Below are positions 1 through 9,084 of a stretch of DNA of 64,000 nt, piece by piece. Position 1 is the stretch's first letter; each line of letters starts with the position of its first letter. Below the pieces are notes generated by a model, which saw only the letters and a list, made by a program, of their open reading frames with translations, did no database searches and was not told the DNA's origin. The DNA lies in NCBI GenBank assembly GCA_903936705.1, contig CAIZWN010000063.1, forward strand, positions 1 through 64,000, written 5' to 3'. This DNA comes from an uncultured Myxococcales bacterium. Its GTDB lineage: Bacteria > Myxococcota_A > UBA9042 > DTJE01. The translations under genes and the position numbers were made by a program.

Positions 1-272
1 TCATGCACCGGAATCTACCATGGATTAGCGGCGTGTCAAGGAAATAGTTGCATTATTTCTGTCTACATTTCGGCAGCACGTTCGTGGGCCTCAGTCGCAT
101 CAGGATTGGACCGGCGACTATTTGCATTGGGGTAACTTCGGTTTAGTCCCCGAGCCTCGCAACTCTGGAAGCGCTGGCCCGTGGGCTGCAGGTTGTGTTC
201 GCGGATCTGGTCAGTCCCGAGGTCTGAATGCGCGGCGTTGCGGATCACTGTCGCAACTGCTGAATCGTTCGG
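1..272. other. Left-edge non-coding stretch
   Basis: No gene can be supported here. The short open frames have no ribosome-binding site and no recognisable residues. The stretch lies downstream of the leftward MMPL gene and runs off the window edge. Confidence 0.5.
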
Positions 273-2861
273 CTACGGGACCTGGTTCGCCTGCTGTTCG
301 GCGACTTTCGCCGACCCACGTCGCTGCTCCAGCCACAGGAGTCCGGCTGGCAGGACCAGCACCGCAGCCAGCAGGCATGCGATCTCGCCCAGAACGGCGG
401 CCGCGCCCATGCTGCGAACGGCCAGGTTCATCGACCCGGCCAGCGCGACGTATCCCAGCGTCGTCGTCAGCGAACACAGGATTACTGCGCCGCCGGTGCG
501 CCGAACCGCGACCATCGCCCCCCCCGCGCCTTCCTGGACGTACCGTTGAACGATATTCACCGCGTAGTCGACGCCGATGCCGAACGTGATCGGCAGGGCG
601 ATGAAATTCAGGAAGTTCAATTTCACCTTCAGCAGGACAAGCAGCCCGGCCATCCAGCCTACGCCGACCATCAGTGCGCCCAGTACGGTAAGGCTGGCCA
701 GTTGCCCCCGGAACGCGACGACGACCACCAGGATCGTGGCCAGCAGCGAGGCGATGACGGCAGGCGGGATGTCGTGCAGCACGGCGCTCCACATGTCCGC
801 GTAGATGACTGCGCGCCCTGAACCTACGATCCTTCCGCCATCCGGCAGGATCGTTTCCCGGTACGAGTCGGCCCAGCGGAACAGGTAGCGCGCATCGTTT
901 ATGACGTCCGGGCTGATGGGACTGATGTAGACGATGCGCCCGCGCGTTCCGTCGGTTTCGGTGAAGGGGCGCGCCATCGCATCCGGCAGATCCGCCATGC
1001 CGAATGGTTTCAGACCTTCGTCAGGCAGATAGGTCGCGACCTCGTCCCAGTCGGCGTCCGAGATCCCGCCTCGCTGATGGAACTTGTTCAACATCTGCCG
1101 AATGTGCATCAGTACCGGGATCTTCGCCTCCTGGTCGGCCGGCACAAAGTCTTGCAGTGCGTGCACGCGATCGAACGGCTTTGATTCGTCGGGGGCCTTG
1201 TCCCGGATGGCGTACAGGGTGTTCCGCAGGGGTGTCACCTGGTCAGTTCGATCCACAAGGATCGCCATGCCGTCGCTACCCACATAGCCGGTCACGTCCT
1301 CGGCCAGCCGCGTCAGCCGCATCTCCTCGACTCGGTGCGCCGGGTCGTTGCGCAGCTTCGAAAGATCGTATTCCATCGGGTCCGAACTGATGTAGCCGAC
1401 CAGCATGACGAAACCGGCTATGGCCAGCGCTGTGCCCACGGTAAATATCGTACGAGGGGCCATCTCGACGATTCGCGCGAAAGGCATACCGAAGGCCACG
1501 CCTTCTTCCATGCGATCCCGAAAGCGTCGCCACAGACTTTGCGGCTTCCCGTCAAGGACGCGCTTTCGGATGGGTACCACACGTTCGACCACCGTCAGGA
1601 TGCTGGGCAGCGTAATGTAGGTCACCAGCCAGCAAATCATCATGCCGGCGCCGCCAATAAGGCCGAAGTCCCTGAAGCCGCGGAAGTCGGAAACCATCAG
1701 CGATCCATAGGCGGCAGACGCGGCTACGGCCGACGCCAGCGTCGGTACCCAGGTGTCGCGGTGGGCAACGACGATCCCTCGTTCCAGAGACGCCTGCGCG
1801 CGTCGCTCCTCCAGGTATCGCGCCATGAATATGATGCTGAAGTTGATGCCGTTGCCGGCCACGATCGTGAACAGAAAACCTGTCGCCACGTTCAGATTGC
1901 CGACCGTCAGGCGCGTCAGGCCGAAACTCCAGGCCACGCCGATCGCTATGTTCAGCACCATCGCTATCACGGCCCGCATTCGCAGGTAGTACAGGAACAC
2001 GATGCCGATGATCATCAGGGCGCCCAGTTCGCCCACGCTGGTCAGGTCGCGGTTGATGTCCCGGTACTCGGATACGCCCGTCTCGAGGTCGCCGGAATAC
2101 GCTACCGAAATTCCCGGATGGAACCTCGGCGGGTTGACGCGTTCAACCGCCGCGCGGATGCGCTGGATTGCCTGGTCGCCCATCTCCAGGTCGTTGCTCA
2201 TGACCTTGGACCGCACCGCCACGACCACGGTGTGTCCGTCGTGCGACTGGTAGTACCCGTCCGGGTAGCGGTTTTTCGATTCCTCGGTGATCCCCAGGTC
2301 CTTTTCGATTACTTTCCTTTCAACCGGCGGCGGCATAGCCTCGTCGTCCAGCACAGCGTCCATCGCTTTTGCAATCTCGAACTCGTGGCGTGCCGTCAGG
2401 TCGCGATCGACCTTTTGCAACGCGGAAAGTTCAGCGAACAAACCTGCGCGTGGCATCAGGAAACGCCTTGCCTCCTGAATGCCGTTCTCGACACTTCCAA
2501 CCCAGGGTGGGCCCAGCGCCCCGATCTCTTCAACAAGGGCCTCCGACGCCCTGCGCAAGGCATCGACCGGAGTGTCCTCGCGGCCTTGCAGCAGCACGAA
2601 CAGCGTTGAAACCCCGGCTGTGCGGCTGGCAACCCGCTTCAGTTCCTGCACGCTTTCTCGGTTGTCTGGCAGCAGGCTTTCAAAGCCGGTGCGAACCTCC
2701 AGGCCCATCGCCAGCACGACCGCCGCGACAGTGACGGCCCCGATAGTAGCCAGGATTGCTGCCGGATGTCGCACCTGGAAGTGGGAAAGGCGCTCGGCCC
2801 ATGACGAGGTCTTCTGCCGGTTTGCAGAATCGTCGTCATGTCCATCGTTAATGAGGCCCAT
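273..2861 (-). CDS. MMPL/RND-superfamily exporter
   Basis: About 862 residues; a polytopic inner-membrane exporter of the RND/MMPL superfamily. One transmembrane helix lies near residues 40-60, followed by a large periplasmic domain. A block of helices follows around residues 265-440, then a second periplasmic domain and a second helical block near the C-terminus. This is the duplicated 1+5/1+5 topology of the family, which moves lipids, hopanoids or other hydrophobic molecules using the proton gradient. The length of about 860 suits HAE3/MMPL-like single-chain exporters rather than tripartite AcrB (about 1,050). The start is uncertain: an ATG at 2861 is used, while an in-frame TTG at 2876 adds five residues, and neither has a strong ribosome-binding site. 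The substrate is unknown, and no fusion-protein or outer-membrane partner is adjacent. Confidence 0.85.
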   Translation of the reverse strand: MGLINDGHDDDSANRQKTSSWAERLSHFQVRHPAAILATIGAVTVAAVVLAMGLEVRTGFESLLPDNRESVQELKRVASRTAGVSTLFVLLQGREDTPVDALRRASEALVEEIGALGPPWVGSVENGIQEARRFLMPRAGLFAELSALQKVDRDLTARHEFEIAKAMDAVLDDEAMPPPVERKVIEKDLGITEESKNRYPDGYYQSHDGHTVVVAVRSKVMSNDLEMGDQAIQRIRAAVERVNPPRFHPGISVAYSGDLETGVSEYRDINRDLTSVGELGALMIIGIVFLYYLRMRAVIAMVLNIAIGVAWSFGLTRLTVGNLNVATGFLFTIVAGNGINFSIIFMARYLEERRAQASLERGIVVAHRDTWVPTLASAVAASAAYGSLMVSDFRGFRDFGLIGGAGMMICWLVTYITLPSILTVVERVVPIRKRVLDGKPQSLWRRFRDRMEEGVAFGMPFARIVEMAPRTIFTVGTALAIAGFVMLVGYISSDPMEYDLSKLRNDPAHRVEEMRLTRLAEDVTGYVGSDGMAILVDRTDQVTPLRNTLYAIRDKAPDESKPFDRVHALQDFVPADQEAKIPVLMHIRQMLNKFHQRGGISDADWDEVATYLPDEGLKPFGMADLPDAMARPFTETDGTRGRIVYISPISPDVINDARYLFRWADSYRETILPDGGRIVGSGRAVIYADMWSAVLHDIPPAVIASLLATILVVVVAFRGQLASLTVLGALMVGVGWMAGLLVLLKVKLNFLNFIALPITFGIGVDYAVNIVQRYVQEGAGGAMVAVRRTGGAVILCSLTTTLGYVALAGSMNLAVRSMGAAAVLGEIACLLAAVLVLPAGLLWLEQRRGSAKVAEQQANQVP

Positions 2862-3000
2862 CCAGGACACACCCAAAGTTTCCCGGGGCGGACTTTACCA
2901 ATCCACGAACAAGAGTGAAAAAAAATCTTGCGGATCTGCGCGCAGGCACCCTTGATCCGTTAGGCCACCTTCCCGATACTAGCCGCCGCAGGAGGGCGAC

Positions 3001-3711
3001 TTGGACAAATCGGTCGGAACGTTTGGCAGCAGGGTGGACGATTGGATAGTGCGCGTTGATCCGCGGCGGTGGTCGCTGTTGTATGTCCCGTGGCGCGTGT
3101 TCCTGACCGTGGTGATGGTGGGGGTAGTAGCCATGTTCTACTACCCGGCGTCCCTGGCGACCGCAAGTCGCAGCTATGATTTGACGACTGCGCTCGACAG
3201 GGCGATTCCTTTCGTGCCCTGGACGTGGTGGATCTATTTCCCCCATTACGTGTTTGGGTTGGTGGTGACGACTGTGGTCCTGCCGGATCCAAGGGTGGCG
3301 TTCCGTGTCTTTCTTGCAATCGTTTTCGGGCAGATCATCAGTTGCACGATCTACTTTCTGCTGCCATCGGCCTACCCGCGTCCACTTGTGGTTGGAGACG
3401 CAGACCCGATCACATCTGCGGCAGTCGTCTGGTTCTGGGGCATCGACCCCCCCAACAACACCTTCCCGTCCACCCACGTCGCCAATGCCTGCATGGCAGC
3501 GATGGGCGCCTGGTACACGCGCCATCCAATAAAGTGGTATTCGGCCGCCATGGCCTTGGGCGTCTTTCTGACGGTCCACACCGCCAAGCAGCACTACTGG
3601 ATCGACGCGATCGGCGGCTTCATTGTCGCGCTGGTGTGCTTCCGCCTGGTCTTCCGTGTCTGGCCTATGCAGACGAAGCCCTATTCCCCGTCAGGATCGT
3701 CAACCGCATAA
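3001..3711 (+). CDS. PAP2-family membrane phosphatase/phosphotransferase
   Basis: 236 residues starting at a TTG, six bases after a strong AGGAGG. It is a polytopic membrane protein with the PAP2 signature PSTHVAN (catalytic His) and, near residue 200, KQHYWIDAIGG, the HYxxD motif carrying the second His and the Asp. The Arg of the classical SRxxxxxHxxxD box is replaced, as in the inositol-phosphotransferase-like (Aur1/InPase) branch. It probably dephosphorylates or transfers head groups of phospholipids at the outer face of the inner membrane. It is divergent from the MMPL exporter, and its last 31 bases overlap the tail of the convergent SEC-C gene. Confidence 0.88.
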   Translation: MDKSVGTFGSRVDDWIVRVDPRRWSLLYVPWRVFLTVVMVGVVAMFYYPASLATASRSYDLTTALDRAIPFVPWTWWIYFPHYVFGLVVTTVVLPDPRVAFRVFLAIVFGQIISCTIYFLLPSAYPRPLVVGDADPITSAAVVWFWGIDPPNNTFPSTHVANACMAAMGAWYTRHPIKWYSAAMALGVFLTVHTAKQHYWIDAIGGFIVALVCFRLVFRVWPMQTKPYSPSGSSTA

Positions 3712-4514
3712 AGCTGAGGCGGCTTGGGATGTGGCATTCCCTTGACCGGGGCCGGGGATCCATCCGGTGGGAAGTACTTGAACATCTCGACGCCGTAGTC
3801 CTCGCCGTCGCAATCGTCGAATGGGCAGCAGTCGGTGGCGGGAGGTTCCCCGGGTAGAAGATCTTTGCCCTGCAACAACCGTGAACACTGAGAACACCAC
3901 AGCCAGTCCTCCGGCTGGAACTCAGGCGGCTTCCGATATTCATCGACCAGATTGAAGAACGGAAAATCTTTCGACGAAACTCCGCAGTTCTGGCAGGTCG
4001 CCTGCCCAGGATCCATAACGCCGAAATGGCAGTTCGAGCAAAGCCAGAGGTCTCCATCCCACGTGACGGGACCGCCACCCTTGGCATGACCAGCTGCGCA
4101 GGCGGCTGGTGAATCAGGCAGTGCATCGTCAAGGCTTGCGCCGCAGTGCGAGCAAGTCTCGGGCATGTCGTCGCCGGTGTGGCAGCACGCGCACTGCGGC
4201 GGTACGCTGGTCAGTTCGTTGCACCATCTGCAGTGCACGTGCAGACCGTCGTCGAGATCGTCCTCGTACGACCCGGTTTCATCCAGCTTTCCGCCGCATT
4301 TCGCGCAGACAACCTGGTCAAAATCCATCCGGTACGTTGCATCGCAAGTCCCGCAGTGAAAATGGTCGGGTTCGTGATGCGACCTGGGGTGGTCTGCAGG
4401 CAGTACCGCTGCAGTCTGTGTCCTGGCGGCGGCCTCGTCCTTTTCCAGGCAGCATTTCTTGAATTTCAGTCCGGAACCGCAAGCACATGGATCGTTGCGC
4501 CCTATCTTAGGCAT
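3681..4514 (-). CDS. SEC-C motif protein with several zinc ribbons
   Basis: 277 residues. The N-terminus (residues 5-22) is a SEC-C zinc motif, GRNDPCACGSGLKFKKCC, as found at the C-terminus of SecA and in many small zinc proteins. It is followed by at least five CxxC pairs (for example CGTC, CAKC, CRWC, CSHC, CSNC, CSQC), suggesting a string of zinc ribbons that probably binds protein or nucleic acid. There is no signal peptide, so it should be cytoplasmic. The C-terminal 60 residues are rich in Asp, Glu and Pro. No specific function can be assigned. Its 3' end overlaps the convergent PAP2 gene by 31 bases, so the two transcripts are complementary there. Confidence 0.8.
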   Translation of the reverse strand: MPKIGRNDPCACGSGLKFKKCCLEKDEAAARTQTAAVLPADHPRSHHEPDHFHCGTCDATYRMDFDQVVCAKCGGKLDETGSYEDDLDDGLHVHCRWCNELTSVPPQCACCHTGDDMPETCSHCGASLDDALPDSPAACAAGHAKGGGPVTWDGDLWLCSNCHFGVMDPGQATCQNCGVSSKDFPFFNLVDEYRKPPEFQPEDWLWCSQCSRLLQGKDLLPGEPPATDCCPFDDCDGEDYGVEMFKYFPPDGSPAPVKGMPHPKPPQLYAVDDPDGE

Positions 4515-4781
4515 CGGTACTCCCGCTTGTCTTCAGCCCGACGGTATCGTGCCACTCCTTCGTGCGGGTCGCAATTCGCTCGCGGACTTCCTCAGGGTTC
4601 CAAATCGCCTGTCCTGCCAAGTGATTCGATGGCTGACTGGGCAGATGCCGGATTTAAGGATTGCGATGACCGTCGAATGGGCTTGCGCGACATCGCCGAC
4701 TCCTGGACAATCGTGCGGTATTCTAGACGTCGTCGGTATTACGATGCGCCGGCTTCAAGGTCTTTTCGGGGAGGTCTGAAG

Positions 4782-7118
4782 ATGCTTTCTAGGGGTGTTG
4801 GTCCTGGTATCGTGGCGTTGATGCTGGTTCTTGGTGGCGCGATGGCGTCGTGCTCGTCGTCCGGTTCGGGCGCGGGTGACGTCTGTTCAGGCGATGGATG
4901 TTCGGCGGAAGTCCCGGACGCAACGCCCGATGCACCGCCCGACGCGATCGTTGACGGCGATGCGGCCGAGGTGCCGGAAGTTGCTGCCGACGTGGACCTG
5001 CCCGAAATCGTAGGCGATGTGGTGGTTGGCGATGACGCGTCCCCCACGGACGTGCCTGGCGACGTGCCAATAGCCATGGTCGATAGAGAATTCAGCTTCT
5101 GGGCCATCTGTGGCGTGTCGATGGGCGCTGCTGCGATGACCGTTGCCGGGCACTCGTTTGCGCGAGGCGGGCCTGAATTCGACGTGATCGGCGCCATGGG
5201 CGGATATATCGACTACCGCTACATGGGCCACGTAGTTCGGGACCTGCTGATGGGCGGTTTCTGCAAGATGCAGGATATCCTGGATCGGATCGACGGGATC
5301 AATGATCCGACAACACCGGGGCTGGAATGCGGTCCGGTGCGGGCAACCCAGCCCTACGAATGGGACTGGGGGTTCAACCAGATGCACTACAACAACAACG
5401 GCGGCAATTGGAAACGCGAATTCTACCTGGACGTGATCGGCAGCTTTGCCTACGCATTCGGTAACCTGCTGTACTACAACCCCGAAAACAAGCTGCTGCC
5501 GCCCGGCGTTCCGTACGAGTGGATGAAGAACACCACCGCCCAGGACAAGTGCGCCACTCCGTACGTGATCCCGAAGAAATCCAAGGACAGCTACAACGCC
5601 GAGTACAACCCGAACGGCGACTACGATCTGGTCACGGTGTGCGACGGCGATACGCGGGTCGGATGCAAGGACGGCGACCCGAACAAGTGCGACGAAGCCA
5701 ATCCCGACTATCGTCTGCTGGCTGGCCAATATAACCCGGCACTGCCCCACAACGTGCCGTACCCCTTCCTTCTGGCGGTGGACTACAACGGCAATGGCAG
5801 GCGGGACTACGCCGAACCGATCGTGGTCAATGCGATGGAACGCTTCCTGGATGTTGGGCTGGATGGTTGCACCAACGAATTCGAGGACGGCCTTGGCGGC
5901 TGCCTGGCGGTCGCGGTCGCGAATCCGGTGGGCGATCCAAACAATGACGACTTCGACCTGATGAACAACCCGCTGGGGACGCAAGGCAACCACGAGTACG
6001 ACGACGCCAACGGCCGGCAGGAACCCTACGAGGACTTCGGGATTGACGGCGTCAAGGACACCCTGGACTTTGGCGAGGCGGACGGGCAGTACACGATGAG
6101 CCCCGGTATGAAGGCACTGCTGGAACAGGACATCCGGTCCTACTTCATGTCGGCGCCCGAGGAACAGCTACGGAAGCACACGTGGTACTTCGACGGCGGG
6201 ATTCGCGACGCCCTTCATTCGATTAATTCGAACACGAATGCCATTGCGCGCTTGCGGGCTCGTAACCAGGAAGTGAAGATCTATGACGATTTCACCAGCA
6301 CTTCCAACGCGATCATTCCGAATGGGAACCTGAACGAGCTGGCGACCGATCTTTCGATCGTGGATTTCTCGCCTGCCAAGTTCGGTCGGAACGCGATGGT
6401 TCGTTACGGCGATCCAGACGCGACTGCCGACGAGATCGAGGCTGGTAACGGCGGCCACGTTGGAGCCGGTGCCGAGGTTGTTCTGCGTGTCACGATGTTC
6501 TTCGGCATGGCTTTCAATCGTATGCCAGGCGTGTACACCAGCGAGGACTTCACGGGCATGGAGCCGATCTGGACCAGCTACTATTCCGAGGCTTTGAAGG
6601 GGCGGCGCTGGTATGTTGTCGCGCTGCCGCCAGGCTACGATGACCCGGCAAACAAGGATCGCAAGTACCCTGCCGGAATCCTGATGCCGGGAATCGGCAT
6701 GCCACTCGACTCGATGGCGGCGACAACCGCGATATTCAACCTTTTGCAGTCCAATGGCCGCATGCCGCATTTCATCACCCTGCTGCCGGACGGGCAGTGT
6801 TCGTACAGGCGCAAGAGCGACGGCAAGCGAGTAACTGGCTGCGTGCGGTCTCCGGCCGGCGGCATGGACTGTGTCGATGACGAGTGCAAGGGCCCGCACG
6901 AGTCTTGTACGGTTACCCACCTTAGTAACCGCGACAGCATGGACCAGGAGTGCAACAGCGGTCACTTCTTCGTGAACCACCAGACGAACATCTGGGCCGA
7001 CCCTGACGCGGCGCCCACCATGAAGTACGAGGACAGCCTGTTCGAGGTCGTCGATATCGTCAACAAGAACTACCGTGTCATGGACAAGGGCACGTTCAAG
7101 GTTCCGGCCGACTGGTAG
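4782..7118 (+). CDS. Lipoprotein with a circularly permuted esterase-like alpha/beta hydrolase fold
   Basis: 778 residues with a GGGGAGG ribosome-binding site before the ATG; the open frame extends upstream but there overlaps the SEC-C gene. A type II signal peptide ends at Cys24 (GAMASC). An Asp/Val/Pro-rich tether runs to about residue 98. Next comes ICGVSMGAAAM with nucleophile-elbow Ser113 and a following segment like the post-nucleophile part of esterase-D proteins. The middle holds EF-hand-like Asp/Asn loops (DYNGNGRRDY; GIDGVKDTLDFGEAD). A candidate catalytic His559 sits in GNGGHVGAG. Only at residues 611-645 does the sequence YVVALPPGYDDP...YPAGILMPGIG appear, which normally opens this fold. 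The protein ends with VDIVNKNYRV, which normally runs directly into the nucleophile elbow. The fold therefore appears circularly permuted. Substrate unknown; expected location is the outer membrane or cell surface. Confidence 0.8.
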   Translation: MLSRGVGPGIVALMLVLGGAMASCSSSGSGAGDVCSGDGCSAEVPDATPDAPPDAIVDGDAAEVPEVAADVDLPEIVGDVVVGDDASPTDVPGDVPIAMVDREFSFWAICGVSMGAAAMTVAGHSFARGGPEFDVIGAMGGYIDYRYMGHVVRDLLMGGFCKMQDILDRIDGINDPTTPGLECGPVRATQPYEWDWGFNQMHYNNNGGNWKREFYLDVIGSFAYAFGNLLYYNPENKLLPPGVPYEWMKNTTAQDKCATPYVIPKKSKDSYNAEYNPNGDYDLVTVCDGDTRVGCKDGDPNKCDEANPDYRLLAGQYNPALPHNVPYPFLLAVDYNGNGRRDYAEPIVVNAMERFLDVGLDGCTNEFEDGLGGCLAVAVANPVGDPNNDDFDLMNNPLGTQGNHEYDDANGRQEPYEDFGIDGVKDTLDFGEADGQYTMSPGMKALLEQDIRSYFMSAPEEQLRKHTWYFDGGIRDALHSINSNTNAIARLRARNQEVKIYDDFTSTSNAIIPNGNLNELATDLSIVDFSPAKFGRNAMVRYGDPDATADEIEAGNGGHVGAGAEVVLRVTMFFGMAFNRMPGVYTSEDFTGMEPIWTSYYSEALKGRRWYVVALPPGYDDPANKDRKYPAGILMPGIGMPLDSMAATTAIFNLLQSNGRMPHFITLLPDGQCSYRRKSDGKRVTGCVRSPAGGMDCVDDECKGPHESCTVTHLSNRDSMDQECNSGHFFVNHQTNIWADPDAAPTMKYEDSLFEVVDIVNKNYRVMDKGTFKVPADW

Positions 7119-7263
7119 GCCTTGTTCACAGCAAGGGATTCACTGCAAAAAGGTCCCCAAGAATCCTCCCCCCCTCCTAATTCGTGCGCTATCAAGCTAA
7201 ATGCAGCTTGTCCCCCCTCCGATTTCGTGTACAGTAGCGCCTGTTTCAAGATGAGGAAATGCT

Positions 7264-9030
7264 ATGCTTCGTCGCTTCTCCTTGCTGGCCCTTATCGTTT
7301 TGGTGCATGTGGGATGCGGGTCGTCCGATGGACCGGCGGTGCAGGATGTTTTTGCGCCTGACGCCGATGTCGTCCAGGATACCAGCCTGGTTGACACGCC
7401 AAAGACCGACGATCTGGGCCGCGCTGACACCGAGTTGCCGGACGTTGTAATCCCCGAGATTCCGGTGGGCGAAGATGTGACCATTCCTGATGTGCCGACC
7501 GACAGTTTGCCGATTGACACCGGAAGCGACGTTCAAGTTCCGATTGACGCCGTTCATGATCTGGGTACCGATGTCGAGGACGACCAAGGCGTCAGCGACG
7601 TCCCGGTTGACCTGGGCAGCGACACGTTTGTAGCCGAGGATACCGGTGCCGATCTGTACGTAGATCTGGGAGTGGACCTTGGCGTCGAGGACACCGCTGT
7701 CGAAGTTGACGTTGTTCCGCAGTGTGTCGAGAACACCGATTGCGTCGGCACCGTCGAGATTTCGGTCTGCCATCACTTCGTTTGCGAGGTCGGGATTTGC
7801 GTCATCGTAGCCGACGATGACGGGTCTGCCTGCACGGACGGCGAGTTCTGCACTGCTCCGGATACCTGCCAGGCTGGCATTTGCGTTGCCGGGCCGGCGG
7901 TAACATGCAACGACAACAACATCTGTACTGCCGATTCGTGCGTGCTGGGCGCGTGCGTGAACACTGCCGACACCTCGGTGCTTTCGTGCGGCCTGGGTGA
8001 ATGCTATCGCGAGGTTTTGCGGTGTTCGAATGGCGTGGTCAACACGTGTCAAACCGGTGACTCATCAAACGAGTCGTGCGACGGGTTGGACAACAACTGC
8101 AACGGGACCACGGACGAGGGTAACCCCGGTGGCGGCGCTGCCTGCGATTCGCCCCTTTTCGGGCCGTGCAAGGCTGGTACTACCGTGTGTCAGTCCGGCC
8201 AGGTGGTCTGTGTTCCGAATGTCCAGCCGGTGGCCGAGAAATGTGACAACATCGACAACAATTGCGACGGAACGATTGACGATGGCGATCCCAGCGGCGG
8301 TCTGCGATGCGAGACGGCCAAGCTGGGTGAATGCTTTAACGGTGTGACTGCATGCCGCAGCGGCATTGTGAAATGCGACCAGGTCGTCCAGCCCTCCGTC
8401 GAGATTTGTGACGGTCTGGACAACAACTGTGACGGGCAGGCGGACGAGGGCAATCCCGGTGGCTCCGAGTCGTGCCATACCGGCAAGCTGGGCGTATGCG
8501 ACGATGGCCGCACTTTGTGCAGTCAGGGCGAACTGGCGTGCATCCAGTTTGGCGAGGCATCCGCCGAGGTCTGCGATGGCGTCGATAATGATTGCGATGG
8601 CGTTAACGACCCCGCCGGTGCCCTCAATTGCCAGCCGTTCCTGCGCGACGAGGATGCTGATACTTACGGAGTGGCAGGCGACGTCCAGTGCCTGTGTGCC
8701 TCGGCTTTCCCATATACGGCGACCCAGGCGGGTGATTGCTGTGACACAGATCTGCGGGTCAACGAAGGCCAGACTACACCGTTCACAACCCTAGGCAATT
8801 GTGGGTCGTTCGACTACAACTGCGACGAGACTCTGACCCTGCAGTACAACTACGGTGTGGGAACCTGCGACTGGCAGGGGTTCCTTTCATGCGATGTCAC
8901 GGCAGAGGGGTGGGTTGGTCCCCAACCGTCCTGTGGCGAGGTGGGCGACGTCCTGACCGGTTGCGGCTATGCGTTCCCGATTGACTGCGGAGTCACCGCC
9001 ACGAAGGCCGTCACGCAGGGTTGCTTGTAG
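7264..9030 (+). CDS. MopE-like Cys-rich surface lipoprotein
   Basis: 588 residues. The lipoprotein signal peptide ends at LVHVGC (Cys near residue 18). An acidic tether of about 130 residues, mostly Asp, Val, Thr and Pro, follows. The rest is Cys-rich. Four copies of the MopE-type motif are visible: CDGLDNNCNGTTDEGNPGG, CDNIDNNCDGTIDDGDPSGG, CDGLDNNCDGQADEGNPGG and CDGVDNDCDGVNDPAG, spaced about 50 residues apart, with a degenerate fifth (FDYNCDE) near the C-terminus. Such acidic DxDxD-like loops flanked by cysteines are annotated as metal-binding in MopE and are frequent in myxobacterial surface proteins. It follows the permuted-esterase gene by 145 bases on the same strand. Metal identity and role are unknown. 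Confidence 0.85.
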   Translation: MLRRFSLLALIVLVHVGCGSSDGPAVQDVFAPDADVVQDTSLVDTPKTDDLGRADTELPDVVIPEIPVGEDVTIPDVPTDSLPIDTGSDVQVPIDAVHDLGTDVEDDQGVSDVPVDLGSDTFVAEDTGADLYVDLGVDLGVEDTAVEVDVVPQCVENTDCVGTVEISVCHHFVCEVGICVIVADDDGSACTDGEFCTAPDTCQAGICVAGPAVTCNDNNICTADSCVLGACVNTADTSVLSCGLGECYREVLRCSNGVVNTCQTGDSSNESCDGLDNNCNGTTDEGNPGGGAACDSPLFGPCKAGTTVCQSGQVVCVPNVQPVAEKCDNIDNNCDGTIDDGDPSGGLRCETAKLGECFNGVTACRSGIVKCDQVVQPSVEICDGLDNNCDGQADEGNPGGSESCHTGKLGVCDDGRTLCSQGELACIQFGEASAEVCDGVDNDCDGVNDPAGALNCQPFLRDEDADTYGVAGDVQCLCASAFPYTATQAGDCCDTDLRVNEGQTTPFTTLGNCGSFDYNCDETLTLQYNYGVGTCDWQGFLSCDVTAEGWVGPQPSCGEVGDVLTGCGYAFPIDCGVTATKAVTQGCL

Positions 9031-9084
9031 GCTTCTTCCGTCAATTCCGCTGATACACCAATCGCTCGTCGCGTATCCACGACA

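Noticed and set aside
2916-2945. A-run with adjacent palindrome (TGCGCGCA) as a leftward terminator
   Set aside because: No leftward gene ends just to its right, and the stem is short and not adjacent to the run. It is more likely part of the MMPL upstream region.
4146-4781. In-frame upstream extension of the permuted-esterase gene (212 codons)
   Set aside because: It lies over the well-supported SEC-C gene on the other strand and has no signal peptide. The ATG at 4782 has GGGGAGG and a proper lipoprotein signal.
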